From Echinometra lucunter (lineage: Eukaryota > Echinodermata > Echinoidea > Camarodonta > Echinometridae): 64,000 nucleotides of DNA. The stretch spans positions 22,307,951 to 22,371,950 of the forward strand of contig CM057167.1 in the NCBI GenBank assembly GCA_029962745.1. The letters run 5' to 3'. Of the stretch, positions 24,901-32,771 are shown piece after piece. The notes under the pieces are model-generated. The model made no database searches. It was not told where the DNA came from and was given only the letters and a program-made list of their open reading frames with translations. Position numbers and translations under genes: made by a program. Every line of letters begins with the position of its first letter. Within the stretch, counting starts at the first letter, position 1.

Positions 24901-27290
24901 GAATGAAAAAAATCTGTATATGAAGATCTTTGGAATGTCGGGGACAATTCTATTGAAACTTTTTTAGGCAAATATGAAGTTTGGTAGGCTATCAGCAAAT
25001 AGGCAGATAATATAAAAAATGAATGGACATGTTTAATTTACCTGTTGAAAGGAAGGTAAATGAATCAGAATATTTTTTCTTCAAATTTGGTCCAACACCT
25101 ACAATAATACCTCTTGTTTAGAGTTGGATTTTCTTTAATGCTTTTTGTGTTGCTGCATGTAAAGTGTGCATATGGAGAAGACAACATCAGCTGTAATCTT
25201 CATACTGTCTCATTGCTAAAGGATCCTTCCTCTATTTTGTCAACTTTTTTCCTTCTTCACCATCTTCAATATATAGCCCTGGTATGTGTATGAAGGTCCT
25301 GTATTTGATTCTGGGTAAGCTAGCTGCTTTATCCCAGGGGAGATACCTGCTGCGACACAGGCCAGGAGATGCTCACATCTGCATCTACCAGTGTGTGGAC
25401 CCAACTGCCAAAAATGTCAGGTAAAGGATATGTTATGATTATAAAAAAAAAAAAAAAAAAACACACACACGTGCACATGTTTGTATCAATATGGCTATTG
25501 CACAATAATTTATTTCATGTAGACCCACGATAAAAGAGCAATGTATATGTAGATAAATGCCTTGCTCAAGGGCATAAGTGCCATGCCAGGGATCAATCCC
25601 TGATTCTCGTGTCTCCAGTCAAGCGCCTTAAACTACTCGACTACAACACCTCCTGTAATGATAATAGTTTCTTCTTGTATAGCACTTATATCTGTCATGC
25701 TGCGACCCTCCTCGTGCCACAGTTATTACTATAGTTATAGCCAAGAGGCCAAATATGAGCTACATGTCAGGACCCAATCTGCACCCGGTTGGAGAGTGGC
25801 AAATGAAGATTTATGTCTTGCCAAAGGACATAAGTACTGGGCTGGGATTCAAGTCCTCTGTTGCTGGACTTAAATTCAAGGAATGAATCACTTTATCATA
25901 ACAACCTTTCATTGTAGGTGTATAGTAAGGGGTTATTGTGAAACAATTAAAACATGAAATTTTAAAAGTAAAACAACTCAGAAGGTAAAACAACTTGGAC
26001 AACGTGAGACTGAAATATGTTGTAAATTCCATTTTCCTCGAATTTATTCATGCCTTTTGCTGAACATACGACAAATAAGTCACTTCCTAGATGCAATCTG
26101 AGTATGAGCAGATAAAGATCACATGGGACAAAATCTAAAACCGACTGATACGAATACTTGATATGTGCTAATAATTGTGCACCCATGGTGCATTCCGTGA
26201 TACCCAGGTGTAAGTACAGTCAACTCTGCCTCAGTCGAATTTCTTGGGACTGAAGAAAATGCTTCGACTTAGAGAAAATTCGACTTATGAGGGGTCAAAA
26301 ACAATAGAAAATAAAGGAATGGGACCAAGTACAGACCTTCGACTTAGGCGATTATTCGACTTATGTGACTTCGACTTATGCAGAGTTGACTGTATTCTTT
26401 TCAAAAGGGGAAATAAAAGCTATTCATGAGGCACCTCTGTCACTATGGGAGTGACTCTTCTGAGTACACAAAAAGGGACCTCTCCATGTTTGAAATTTCT
26501 GTGGATATTTAAGGTCATTCGGGACAGGAGCTAACTACGAAGTGGCTTATAATCACCTTTTCTCATCATTCATTAACCGTCGTTTGTATTTTGATGTGGT
26601 ACATTCATGTATTCCTCTATTCTCTGTCTTTCGTTCATTAGGGCACCATATGACCTTCATGCAGCTCATAAAGCCAGTCAGCTGATGACATCACTTCCTC
26701 CCACAATTCCATGGGTACCCCTGGATCCCAGTGCCCCATATCGGAGTAATAGATGGAAAGGATGTGTTCCTCTCACCTTCCCACCCTGCCCTCCAAACTT
26801 CAAGCATCGTAAGTTGCATCAGAGTTCATTTGTCTTGTACTCTAAAGCATGATTCGTAGATTTTAGTTTGCCCCCTTCTTGAGAGAAATTGTCCCTCAAA
26901 ATTGTGTTCTGGAAGCTTATTACCTTCTTACCCTGCTCCCTAGACTGCAAGCATCATAAGATGTATGAAATTCCTCTTTGCCAGCAGCTTCTTTAAGATT
27001 GTGTCAGAGATTGTACTCTTCATAATAGAACTTGGTTCTCTAAAAAATATGTGTCAAAAGGTGGCGGTTGGGGGTTGGGGTTGGAATTGGAATTCTGTGC
27101 TTTATTTCAACATTAATCTTTGCTTTGTAGACCAAATGAATATACTTCAACCCTAAACCTTGTGCCACAGTGCTTTTCCCCCAAGATTTTATCACAACTG
27201 ATCCTTTTTTTTTTTCTTTGATGTTTTTCATGGACAGCATCAACTCAGCATGGTGGAAAACACAGAAAGAAGAATAAGAAGAAAAGATGA
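15815..27290 (+). CDS. ICE2: ICE2 (NARG2): little elongation complex subunit 2, 13 coding exons (listed separately)
   Basis: ICE2 is a subunit of the little elongation complex (with ELL and ICE1), which supports RNA polymerase II transcription of snRNA genes in nuclear bodies. The joined exons give 3615 nt, or 1204 residues; the human protein is about 980, the difference being mainly a longer acidic, low-complexity centre. Family matches seen: YPTFSRLTLAQHKKF near 112, SLYTLVNNHAPLYEHQWEIP near 300, TDLETFGS near 410, a linker helix IDEIMRLQEKM at 918-928, then the conserved NARG2 C-terminal domain (about 920-1195) with GKLAALSQGRYLLRH and the signature IPWVPLDPSAPY. The middle, residues about 420-915, is rich in E, D, S and K and holds KRKRGRPRKH at 751-760, an AT-hook-like core. 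The tail is very basic (HRKKNKKKR). All splice phases agree. Start chosen at MGDDDDDD. Confidence 0.93.
16033..16350. mobile_element. GC-rich foldback MITE in ICE2 intron 1
   Basis: Ends GACCCCGTTTACACC and GGTGCAAACGGGCTC are imperfect inverted repeats; GGGCCGGCC and CCGCATTTGG words recur inside. No ORF of note. Confidence 0.7.
16645..16851 (+). CDS. ICE2: ICE2 coding exon 2
   Basis: Lysine/glutamine-rich linker (KEKGKKQTKKALKQ ... QKQQQKPPQ). Acceptor TTCTAG, donor GTACAA; phase fits both neighbours. Confidence 0.88.
17195..17359 (-). mobile_element. tRNA-derived SINE (Thr-like head) in ICE2 intron 2
   Basis: On the minus strand the head has a box A TGGCTCAGTGG and a box B-like GATTCAAAACC, with an anticodon-loop-like CTCGTAA. 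The 3' acceptor arm does not pair with GGCGCCG and an unrelated body follows, so it is a SINE head and not a functional tRNA. Confidence 0.75.
17431..17557 (+). CDS. ICE2: ICE2 coding exon 3
   Basis: Conserved YPTFSRLTLAQHKKFLELQ block after a CTTTTTAG acceptor; donor GTAAGA. This is the best N-terminal match to vertebrate ICE2. Confidence 0.93.
18164..18283 (+). CDS. ICE2: ICE2 coding exon 4
   Basis: Forty codons (QLGTLIYQDQQDFNAFAEYI...), GT-AG borders, phase 0 on both sides. Confidence 0.88.
18620..18749. mobile_element. Foldback MITE in ICE2 intron 4
   Basis: Outer arms CTGCGTTTCACGAAACCGTC and its complement; inner arms around AAACGCGT. Whole element about 130 bp. Confidence 0.88.
18837..18974 (+). 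CDS. ICE2: ICE2 coding exon 5
   Basis: 46 codons (DSLKRNLERVESLHQHYEVL...), acceptor ACTCACAG, donor GTATGT, phase 0. Matches the YSEFYTLHEVTSL region of the human protein loosely. Confidence 0.88.
19610..19711 (+). CDS. ICE2: ICE2 coding exon 6
   Basis: 34 codons, GKAPELVIPPLEERKVV followed by a short acidic run. Acceptor ATTTTCAG, donor GTATGT, phase 0. Confidence 0.87.
19785..20207. mobile_element. TTAA-flanked MITE, CCCATAG family, copy 1 (ICE2 intron 6)
   Basis: TTAACCCATAG at the left and CTATGGGTTAA at the right; 423 bp. An inverted copy lies at 40532-40956. TTAA plus CCC termini are typical of piggyBac-type elements. Confidence 0.87.
20211..20297. repeat. Short repeat related to 34308-34395
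   Basis: Shares GAACACTAAGC and GGTCTATGGAAAA with the later copy, which lies beyond ICE2. Probably a small TTAA-type element ending CTCAGTGGGTTAAC. Confidence 0.6.
20522..20663 (+). CDS. ICE2: ICE2 coding exon 7
   Basis: Highly conserved block: ADIVLSANSLYTLVNNHAP and LYEHQWEIPIEV. Acceptor ACTGTAG, donor GTGAGC; one base carried over. Confidence 0.94.
20866..22943 (+). CDS. ICE2: ICE2 large coding exon 8
   Basis: 2078 bp. Begins ERPSGKVVLIEEPLMRHL (conserved), then TDLETFGS, a long acidic/serine-rich stretch, KRKRGRPRKH at 22158-22187, IDEIMRLQEKM at about 22659, and GSWAYSLWKF near the end. Donor GTAGGA. The open frame runs on through the donor into a MITE, and runs in upstream from intron 7; neither extension is expected in the spliced form. 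Confidence 0.93.
22976..23137. mobile_element. Foldback MITE just after the ICE2 exon 8 donor
   Basis: Arms of about 65 bp, CACGGTGCCGTTGCATAAAA and complement, around a centre with TTTTGATTGGCTG and ACCATGGTAGTTACC. Lies 32 bp into intron 8. Confidence 0.88.
24141..24270 (+). CDS. ICE2: ICE2 coding exon 9
   Basis: GDFMSIGEKMEYQSDLGLEM and TRMWINLYLNPGSKFL, matching the LCRLWTESLLHSNSSF region of human ICE2. Acceptor GTTGCAG, donor GTTAGT. Confidence 0.92.
24428..24535 (+). repeat. (GA)n and GAAA-rich tract in ICE2 intron 9
   Basis: About 14 GA units, then imperfect purine repeats. Confidence 0.9.
24685..24769 (+). CDS. ICE2: ICE2 coding exon 10
   Basis: GRIDSRTSEILSWECVDGLT, corresponding to the HIDAFTSKLFLLEEIT segment of human ICE2. 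Acceptor CTTACAG, donor GTGAGT. Confidence 0.92.
25277..25420 (+). CDS. ICE2: ICE2 coding exon 11
   Basis: MKVLYLILGKLAALSQGRYL and LRHRPGDAHICIYQ; aligns with LQHILKKLSSLQEGSYLLSH of human ICE2. Acceptor TATATAG, donor GTAAAG. Confidence 0.93.
25440..25472 (+). repeat. A-run and (AC)n in ICE2 intron 11
   Basis: Poly-A of about 19 followed by ACACACAC. Confidence 0.85.
25540..25653 (-). mobile_element. tRNA-derived SINE fragment in ICE2 intron 11
   Basis: The minus strand reads a tRNA-like head (GGAGGTGTTGTAGTCGAGTA) and then the tail phrase CCCTTGAGCAAGGCATTTA, common in SINEs of aquatic animals. A related segment appears at about 25740-25900. Confidence 0.65.
26215..26394. mobile_element. 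180-bp MITE TACAGTCAACTCTGC, copy 1 (ICE2 intron 11)
   Basis: Ends TACAGTCAACTCTGC / GCAGAGTTGACTGTA with TA at both edges, as in Tc1/mariner-type MITEs. Near-identical copy at 29985-30164. Confidence 0.92.
26642..26808 (+). CDS. ICE2: ICE2 coding exon 12
   Basis: APYDLHAAHKASQL, the signature IPWVPLDPSAPY, and VPLTFPP. Acceptor TTCATTAG, donor GTAAGT; one base carried over. Confidence 0.94.
27238..27290 (+). CDS. ICE2: ICE2 last coding exon 13 and stop
   Basis: Short basic tail STQHGGKHRKKNKKKR then TGA at 27288-27290. The phase from exon 12 selects this frame over the longer overlapping ORF that starts at 27250. Acceptor TGGACAG. Confidence 0.85.
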
Positions 27291-27783
27291 ACCAGTGTAC
27301 TGCCTGGACACCATTGCTAAACTTCAACATTGGGTTGACAGTGTATTTGTCATGATGTTAAGATTGATGGTCCTTAACAAGGTGCATAAACCTCTACAGT
27401 GGCTCAAGAGATTCAATGGCATCGTCTTTCAGTTGATATGTGTTGATAGTGGCTACTTGGTGCATACAAGAATCTGGTTCTTCTGGGGATGGTTTAAAAG
27501 ACCAGCTGAAAAATGCATCTACTTGCTCACAGGTTCCACATCACAGGTTCTGTATCAGAGGTTGCATGATAATGGTAGATTTTGTTCATCCACCAGCAGT
27601 CTTTGGGCAAGACATAATGTGGCTCTCATCTTGACAAATTATTTCTTGATAAGTAGGAAATGATTAGTTTAAAAACACCCAGTGAAGAAAATGCATGCAG
27701 GTTTCAACATAATTTGAAATACAAAAGCTATCTTTATCTCTTCTCAGTAGTTCTTTTCATCTTTGTTGAAGACTTTGTCTCTT

Positions 27784-27866
27784 ACAAAAAACAAAATCTT
27801 CACAGCTTAATCAAAAAACAAAATCTTCACAGCTTAATCAAAAAACAAAATCTTCACAGCTTAATC
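27784..27866 (+). repeat. Triple 27-bp tandem repeat in ICE2 3'UTR
   Basis: Three essentially identical units of the form AAAACAAAATCTTCACAGC plus TTAATC. Confidence 0.95.
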
Positions 27867-27930
27867 CTGAATTGCACAGCATCAAAGGTGAAATCTGTTA
27901 TAACTGAATGTAACTATCAAAGAGGATCAT

Positions 27931-28092
27931 CGGGGCACATTTTCATGAAGGTTGTCGGCACTGACAAATTTCAGTAAAATCCTTGGTTTTGATTTGGCTG
28001 AGAAGCACTAATCACTGACTGAGACTATGGTTCATGTAACTGTCAGTGACTGACAACTTGTCAGTGCCGACAACCTTCATGAAACGGTGCCC
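27931..28092. mobile_element. Foldback MITE in ICE2 3'UTR
   Basis: Ends GGGGCACATTTTCATGAAGG and CTTCATGAAACGGTGCCC; arms carry GTTGTCGGCACTGACAA. The centre has the phrase TTGGTTTTGATTTGGCTGAG seen (with one T fewer) in other foldbacks of the window. Confidence 0.9.
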
Positions 28093-28490
28093 AGATGCTT
28101 TTGAAATGGGTTAATTGGCTCCTGTGAAGCTTGGTTACGACATTGCATGCAATGGAAATTTATTCAAGCCATGCAGCTGATCATAATATTTGTATTGTTA
28201 TTTTAATATCTGATTTTGTTTTTTATACAAGTATATGTAAAATTAGATTTGGTATCTCAGTTTACCAAAATTGATTTGTATGTCAAATGTCAAGTTAAGT
28301 TGGAAACTACATGGGGATAGAATAAGCTGTATGCAGCTCAGATTTGATTTAGTTTAGAAGACATGAAAAAAATGTATTAGAGCATTGTATCAAACTTCAC
28401 ATCATTTGTTTTTCATGGTGTAAACAATTACGGTACGCATAATGCCATGGTGTAAACTGACAAGACTATTGAATGAATCAGTCTGACACA

Positions 28491-28496
28491 AATAAA
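28491..28496 (+). terminator. ICE2 poly(A) signal AATAAA
   Basis: Canonical hexamer about 1.2 kb after the stop, followed within 25-40 bases by a GT-containing stretch (GTGTATTAGCGTGT). Confidence 0.65.
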
Positions 28497-28515
28497 CCAT
28501 TGCGAAATACAAGAA

Positions 28516-28970
28516 GTGTATTAGCGTGTCCATTTATTGTAGCCTTTTCCAAAATATACATAAACAAGTCTCCTACTCTAATTGGACTACTGTGTTCTGT
28601 CATAGTACTAAATTAAATTACAAATCCTTTAGACCTGGGATGTGTCTTAAAGGTAGGAGCTCCCTTTTGCAAAATCTTCAAAAATCCATACAACTTGGCA
28701 GGAGTTTAGGATATGCCCTTCTGATAGTTTATTTAATCTTATTGGTTATACAAAAATGAAAATCTGGCTACCATCCTTGAATAAGCAAGTCGAATCAGCT
28801 CACAGGCAGAAGCGAAGTCAGCTAGCTAGCTAGCTCAGCCGCGCGCAGCTCGTGGCCACCACACATACCGCATAATAGCAGCGCTGTACTGTATGTAACA
28901 TGAATCCTTTCGTTGTGCGCTATCTCGAAAAAAAATCTGCTAAAATTTTCGGTCCGAAATATGTACAGAG
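28516..28970. other. Sequence between ICE2 and GPR155 3' ends
   Basis: No gene recognised; contains GCTAGCTAGCTAGCT at about 28820. Confidence 0.4.
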
Positions 28971-28975
28971 TTATC

Positions 28976-29105
28976 AACTTTGTATTACAGTAAACATTGG
29001 ACCCTATGAGAATTTCAGGGGCTCTTTTTTAGTTTTCCAGGGCTCTTTTTGCCATTTCGGGGGCGAATTTGCCCTGAGCCCCCGTGTATTTTTTTCCCTG
29101 GTCCA
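28976..29105. repeat. Dispersed repeat, copy 1
   Basis: Shares GGACCCTATGAGAATTTCAGG and the CGGGGGCGAATTTGCCC core with an inverted copy at 48377-48485. Confidence 0.85.
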
Positions 29106-29984
29106 CTGTTCCATAAATCAAGCAGATAATGTGTTTAAGAAATCATACCAATATCATATCAAATATCTGGACAGAAGTTTCAGAAGCTCCTTCTGGTATA
29201 AATTATAGATATTTCCTTATCAAGTGTTTGATCTGTTATTCGTTTCGGCATTTTATGGAGATTTTATTTGACATTATTTCTACATTGTTTTGAATGTGTA
29301 CTGGAATCATTTCCCTTTTCTTTATATTATACAAGTATAATATTAACATATGGGCATTACTCTTGCCACACGTAAATCAAACCTTGTGACTTTTCCTGTA
29401 AGTACTCGACCACCTCCTGATATATCTTCAGGGAAACACAGCAGGGGTTTGTAAAAATAAAAGCTATGCTGCCAATACAAATTCATCCTCCAATATGAAA
29501 TTTTTGGCAGGCAACATGTAAAGGCCTTTGTCTTTGACAATATTTAGAAATAAAATAGATTGACAATTACTGGTAATGCACACACAATAAATCATAGAAC
29601 ACATATAGCATAATTTTTGGTCTTAGAAAGACATAAAATAACTAGAACATAATTTCTGTTCTTATAATATCAAAATCACCGTAATGTACATTAACAACAT
29701 GAACTAGACATTGATCTTTTGCATGGCATAAAACCTGAGCACACATAGTCATGAAGAGATGGGGTTGATGTAGGCACCATTGTTTCCGTTGATATGCTGT
29801 TTATTCTAAATTCTTCCAAAACTTGCACACATGGATATTACACATCTAATAAAATAATCCTACCTTTACATTACAGCAAGGTGTAATACTAATGGAGGCC
29901 CAGTTGACTGGGTCCACAAAAATACTTAACCAAATATTCAAAAGGCAAGAGGAATGGTTCCCCAAGTTGGGCAAACTAAGAATA

Positions 29985-30164
29985 TACAGTCAACTCTGCC
30001 TAAGTCGAATTTCTTGGGACTGAAGAAAATGCTTCGACTTAGAGAAAATTCGACTTATGAGGAGTCAAAAACAATAGAAAATAAAGGAATGGGACCAAGT
30101 ACAGACCTTCGACTTAGGCGATTATTCGACTTATGCGACTTTGACTTATGCAGAGTTGACTGTA
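29985..30164. mobile_element. 180-bp MITE TACAGTCAACTCTGC, copy 2
   Basis: Same length, orientation and near-identical sequence as 26215-26394; only a handful of substitutions, so both inserted recently. Confidence 0.93.
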
Positions 30165-30705
30165 GTTTGTTTTTCAAATACCACAAGATACATTTAAGTT
30201 ACCATATTCCCCTTTTGATATTATTTGTGAGCTGTATGTGAGAACGCTGACAGACAGAAGAACGGAATGATTGTAGAGGAAGAGATGTGAAATGCAAAGA
30301 GAGCATGAAATACAAAATGAGACTGAGTGAGAGAGAGAAGATAAAGAGAGAAGACGTGTATGCTAGAGAGAAAGAAAAGACAGCTCAGTGAAAGAGTCGA
30401 GGCATCAATCTGAATCGCAAATCATATAATTTTTGCATGCACAAGTACAAAACGAGAAATACTTAAAACTTTAGTACAGTGTACTTCATTGTTAATCTGG
30501 CCTCTGATTGAAATTTACACTGTGACTGTGTGATCTCTTTCAAGGTTGGTCCCACAATAAATCATATCATAGTAATGTAATCTCGAAGAGACTAACAAAA
30601 ACTTTTCACACACACACATTCATATTTTGGGAGTTAACAGATTGCACTTCTGGTAAGGAAAAATAACAAACTATGTTTATGTCTTTCAACTTGCATATTA
30701 TAAAA
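30165..30705. other. Gene-free sequence
   Basis: A GAGA-rich stretch near 30325-30390 and otherwise unique AT-rich sequence. Could be part of the GPR155 3'UTR if that is long. Confidence 0.4.
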
Positions 30706-30711
30706 TTATGC

Positions 30712-30889
30712 ACCTGGGGGTGTTTCATAAAGCTGTTCGTAAGTTACGAACGACTTTACGAATGACTGGAACATGTCCTGGTGCTAATCAGGTTCTCATT
30801 CATTTACATGTAGCACAAGAAGGTATCACCAGTCGTGCGTAAAGTCGTTCTTAACTTACGAACAACTTTATGAAACACCCCCCAGGTAC
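30712..30889. mobile_element. Foldback MITE, GGGGTGTTTCATAAAG ends
   Basis: ACCTGGGGGTGTTTCATAAA and complement, inner arms around GTAAGTTACGAACGACTTTACG. Confidence 0.9.
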
Positions 30890-30960
30890 ATGTACAAGGA
30901 TGAACACCTTAATACTGTAAAACACCTCCTAAGCTTGTTGTACACAAGTCTATGGGATCT

Positions 30961-31088
30961 GGGGGGTGTAACATAAAGAGATACAATCAATCTTACAATC
31001 AATTGTATCTCTTTACTACATGGTTTGCCACAGACTTACGATTGATATCAATCGTAAGATTGATTGTATTCTTTATGTTACATCCCAC
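30961..31088. mobile_element. Foldback MITE, GGGGTGTAACATAAAG ends
   Basis: Arms contain ATACAATCAATCTTAC; a related but distinct element lies at 49771-49894. Confidence 0.88.
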
Positions 31089-31099
31089 TGAACACGCAA

Positions 31100-32014
31100 T
31101 ATTCTTACCACTGCATGTGCACTATCCAAAATGTACCACTGCACGGCTAGCATGATGTCGCAGTAGATTACACGTACTTGTTTCTTTTTCCCAATTCATG
31201 TTTCTGCGCATGTGCAACAACTTGCTACTTTGTAGAAACAACGAAATGAAGGAAAGTATACTTAGGTAGCCAAAGCATTAGAGTACAGGTGAATCATTTG
31301 TAAATTCATTTTAATTGCAATCACCTTCCTCTCCATTCTCCATCTTCAACTAAATTTCGTGTCAATGATAAAAGTGGAAAATTTTCAATCTCACTGAAAA
31401 TGCATTCTCTGTAATGACTGTCTTCAATCCCTCTCTCTTTCTCCACTCCATTAGAAAGTAAATATGACAACTACAAAAGCTGCAACATTTTACATCTTAA
31501 ACTGATCGGAAATGCCATCTTGGCATCACAGTGAGTGCTTGCGGAATCTCCACGTTCCCCTGTAAATACAAATTATAAATCAAGGTCAATTGAGAATGTC
31601 TAATAATGAAGACTGTGCCACAAAGTCATTGCCATTGCCACCTTCTCTTCTTCAATTCCTCCACACTCATCTGCTATTATGTCAACCCTAGAGACAATCC
31701 ACTGATGACCCCTTGACATCTCATGTTGAACCTATCCAATGCCGCGATAATATAATCCTTGAAGAATCTCCCCTAGGGTCATTACTGTTTCCATTCTCAA
31801 TACTCCTGTTCAACTCCTAAGCCATTGACGACCGTGTCATCTCTTATTACCGGTTACACATAATGTACACTGTAGTGACAAGAGCATTCTTGAACAGCCT
31901 TCCATATGGTTACTGATTTTGCAGTTTTCTTTTTCCTCTCCAAATCCTCCATTTCCTCTATAAATATCTCTCTTGGAATTCATCTGTTGTCATGACAACA
32001 GAGTCCTTGGCAAA
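31100..32014 (-). other. Likely GPR155 3'UTR/intergenic
   Basis: Directly downstream of the GPR155 stop; no ORF or repeat recognised. No AATAAA close to the stop was found; candidates read on the minus strand lie near 29800, so the 3' end is unresolved. Confidence 0.4.
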
Positions 32015-32267
32015 TCATCCTTTGTTATTTCCATTCTCCTCCCTGTCTCCACTCCCTCCACCTTCCTCCTCATCCACCAAAAATCGATAGAAGAGTCCGT
32101 TGTCATGGAAATGATGCTCTTGGTGGGCGTGTTCCAGGATTCGACCAATCAGCAGACGGGTTGCATAGTTTGTCGCTGGACTGCGGCCCTCTGCCAGGCC
32201 AACTTCTAGGAGCCAGTCCACAAGGTCTGAACCGCGGAAAACGTTCCTGTAGGTTCGCAGGTGATAT
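32015..32267 (-). CDS. GPR155: GPR155 last coding exon 13 (DEP domain) and stop
   Basis: DEP core RNVFRGSDLVDWLLEVGLA, HHFHDNGLFYRFLVDE, then a glycine/acidic tail and TGA at 32015-32017. Acceptor CCTTCAG. Confidence 0.95.
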
Positions 32268-32665
32268 CTGAAGGAAAAAAAATCAATCAAATGATGAAAT
32301 GATTATATACAGTCAAAAGAAATGTTAGTCTTACACAAATCTCTTGACATTTAAATCAACATAAATCTAACTGACAACTATATTTAATCAGTCAATTAGG
32401 TAAATGAGATAAAAGCTTTTAGTACTACTGTAAACTTGGAATATTTGATGGTGTTGAAATTTTCGCGCATTTCGCACGGCATGACACTTGCACGAAAAAT
32501 AGAACCACACAAAATATTTTGTTTATTATGCATGTGAATACAGTTATCCTAACTGTCTGCGAAAATCGAAAATGCGGGATTGTGTTCAATTTGGCCGAGC
32601 GCAAAAAATTAATCGCGCAAAAATTTTCATTTTTACAGTACTACTACTACTGCTACTGCTACTAC

Positions 32666-32730
<65 letters not shown>

Positions 32731-32731
32731 G

Positions 32732-32771
<40 letters not shown>

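Larger units (their letters stand above)
27291..28515 (+). other. ICE2 3'UTR
   Basis: From the stop to just after AATAAA at 28491-28496. Holds a triple 27-bp repeat and a foldback element. Inferred; no transcript data. Confidence 0.6.

Noticed and set aside
27250..27663. 137-codon ORF starting MVENTERRIRRKDEP
   Set aside because: Out of frame with ICE2 exon 12; the spliced frame stops at 27290 with a basic tail.
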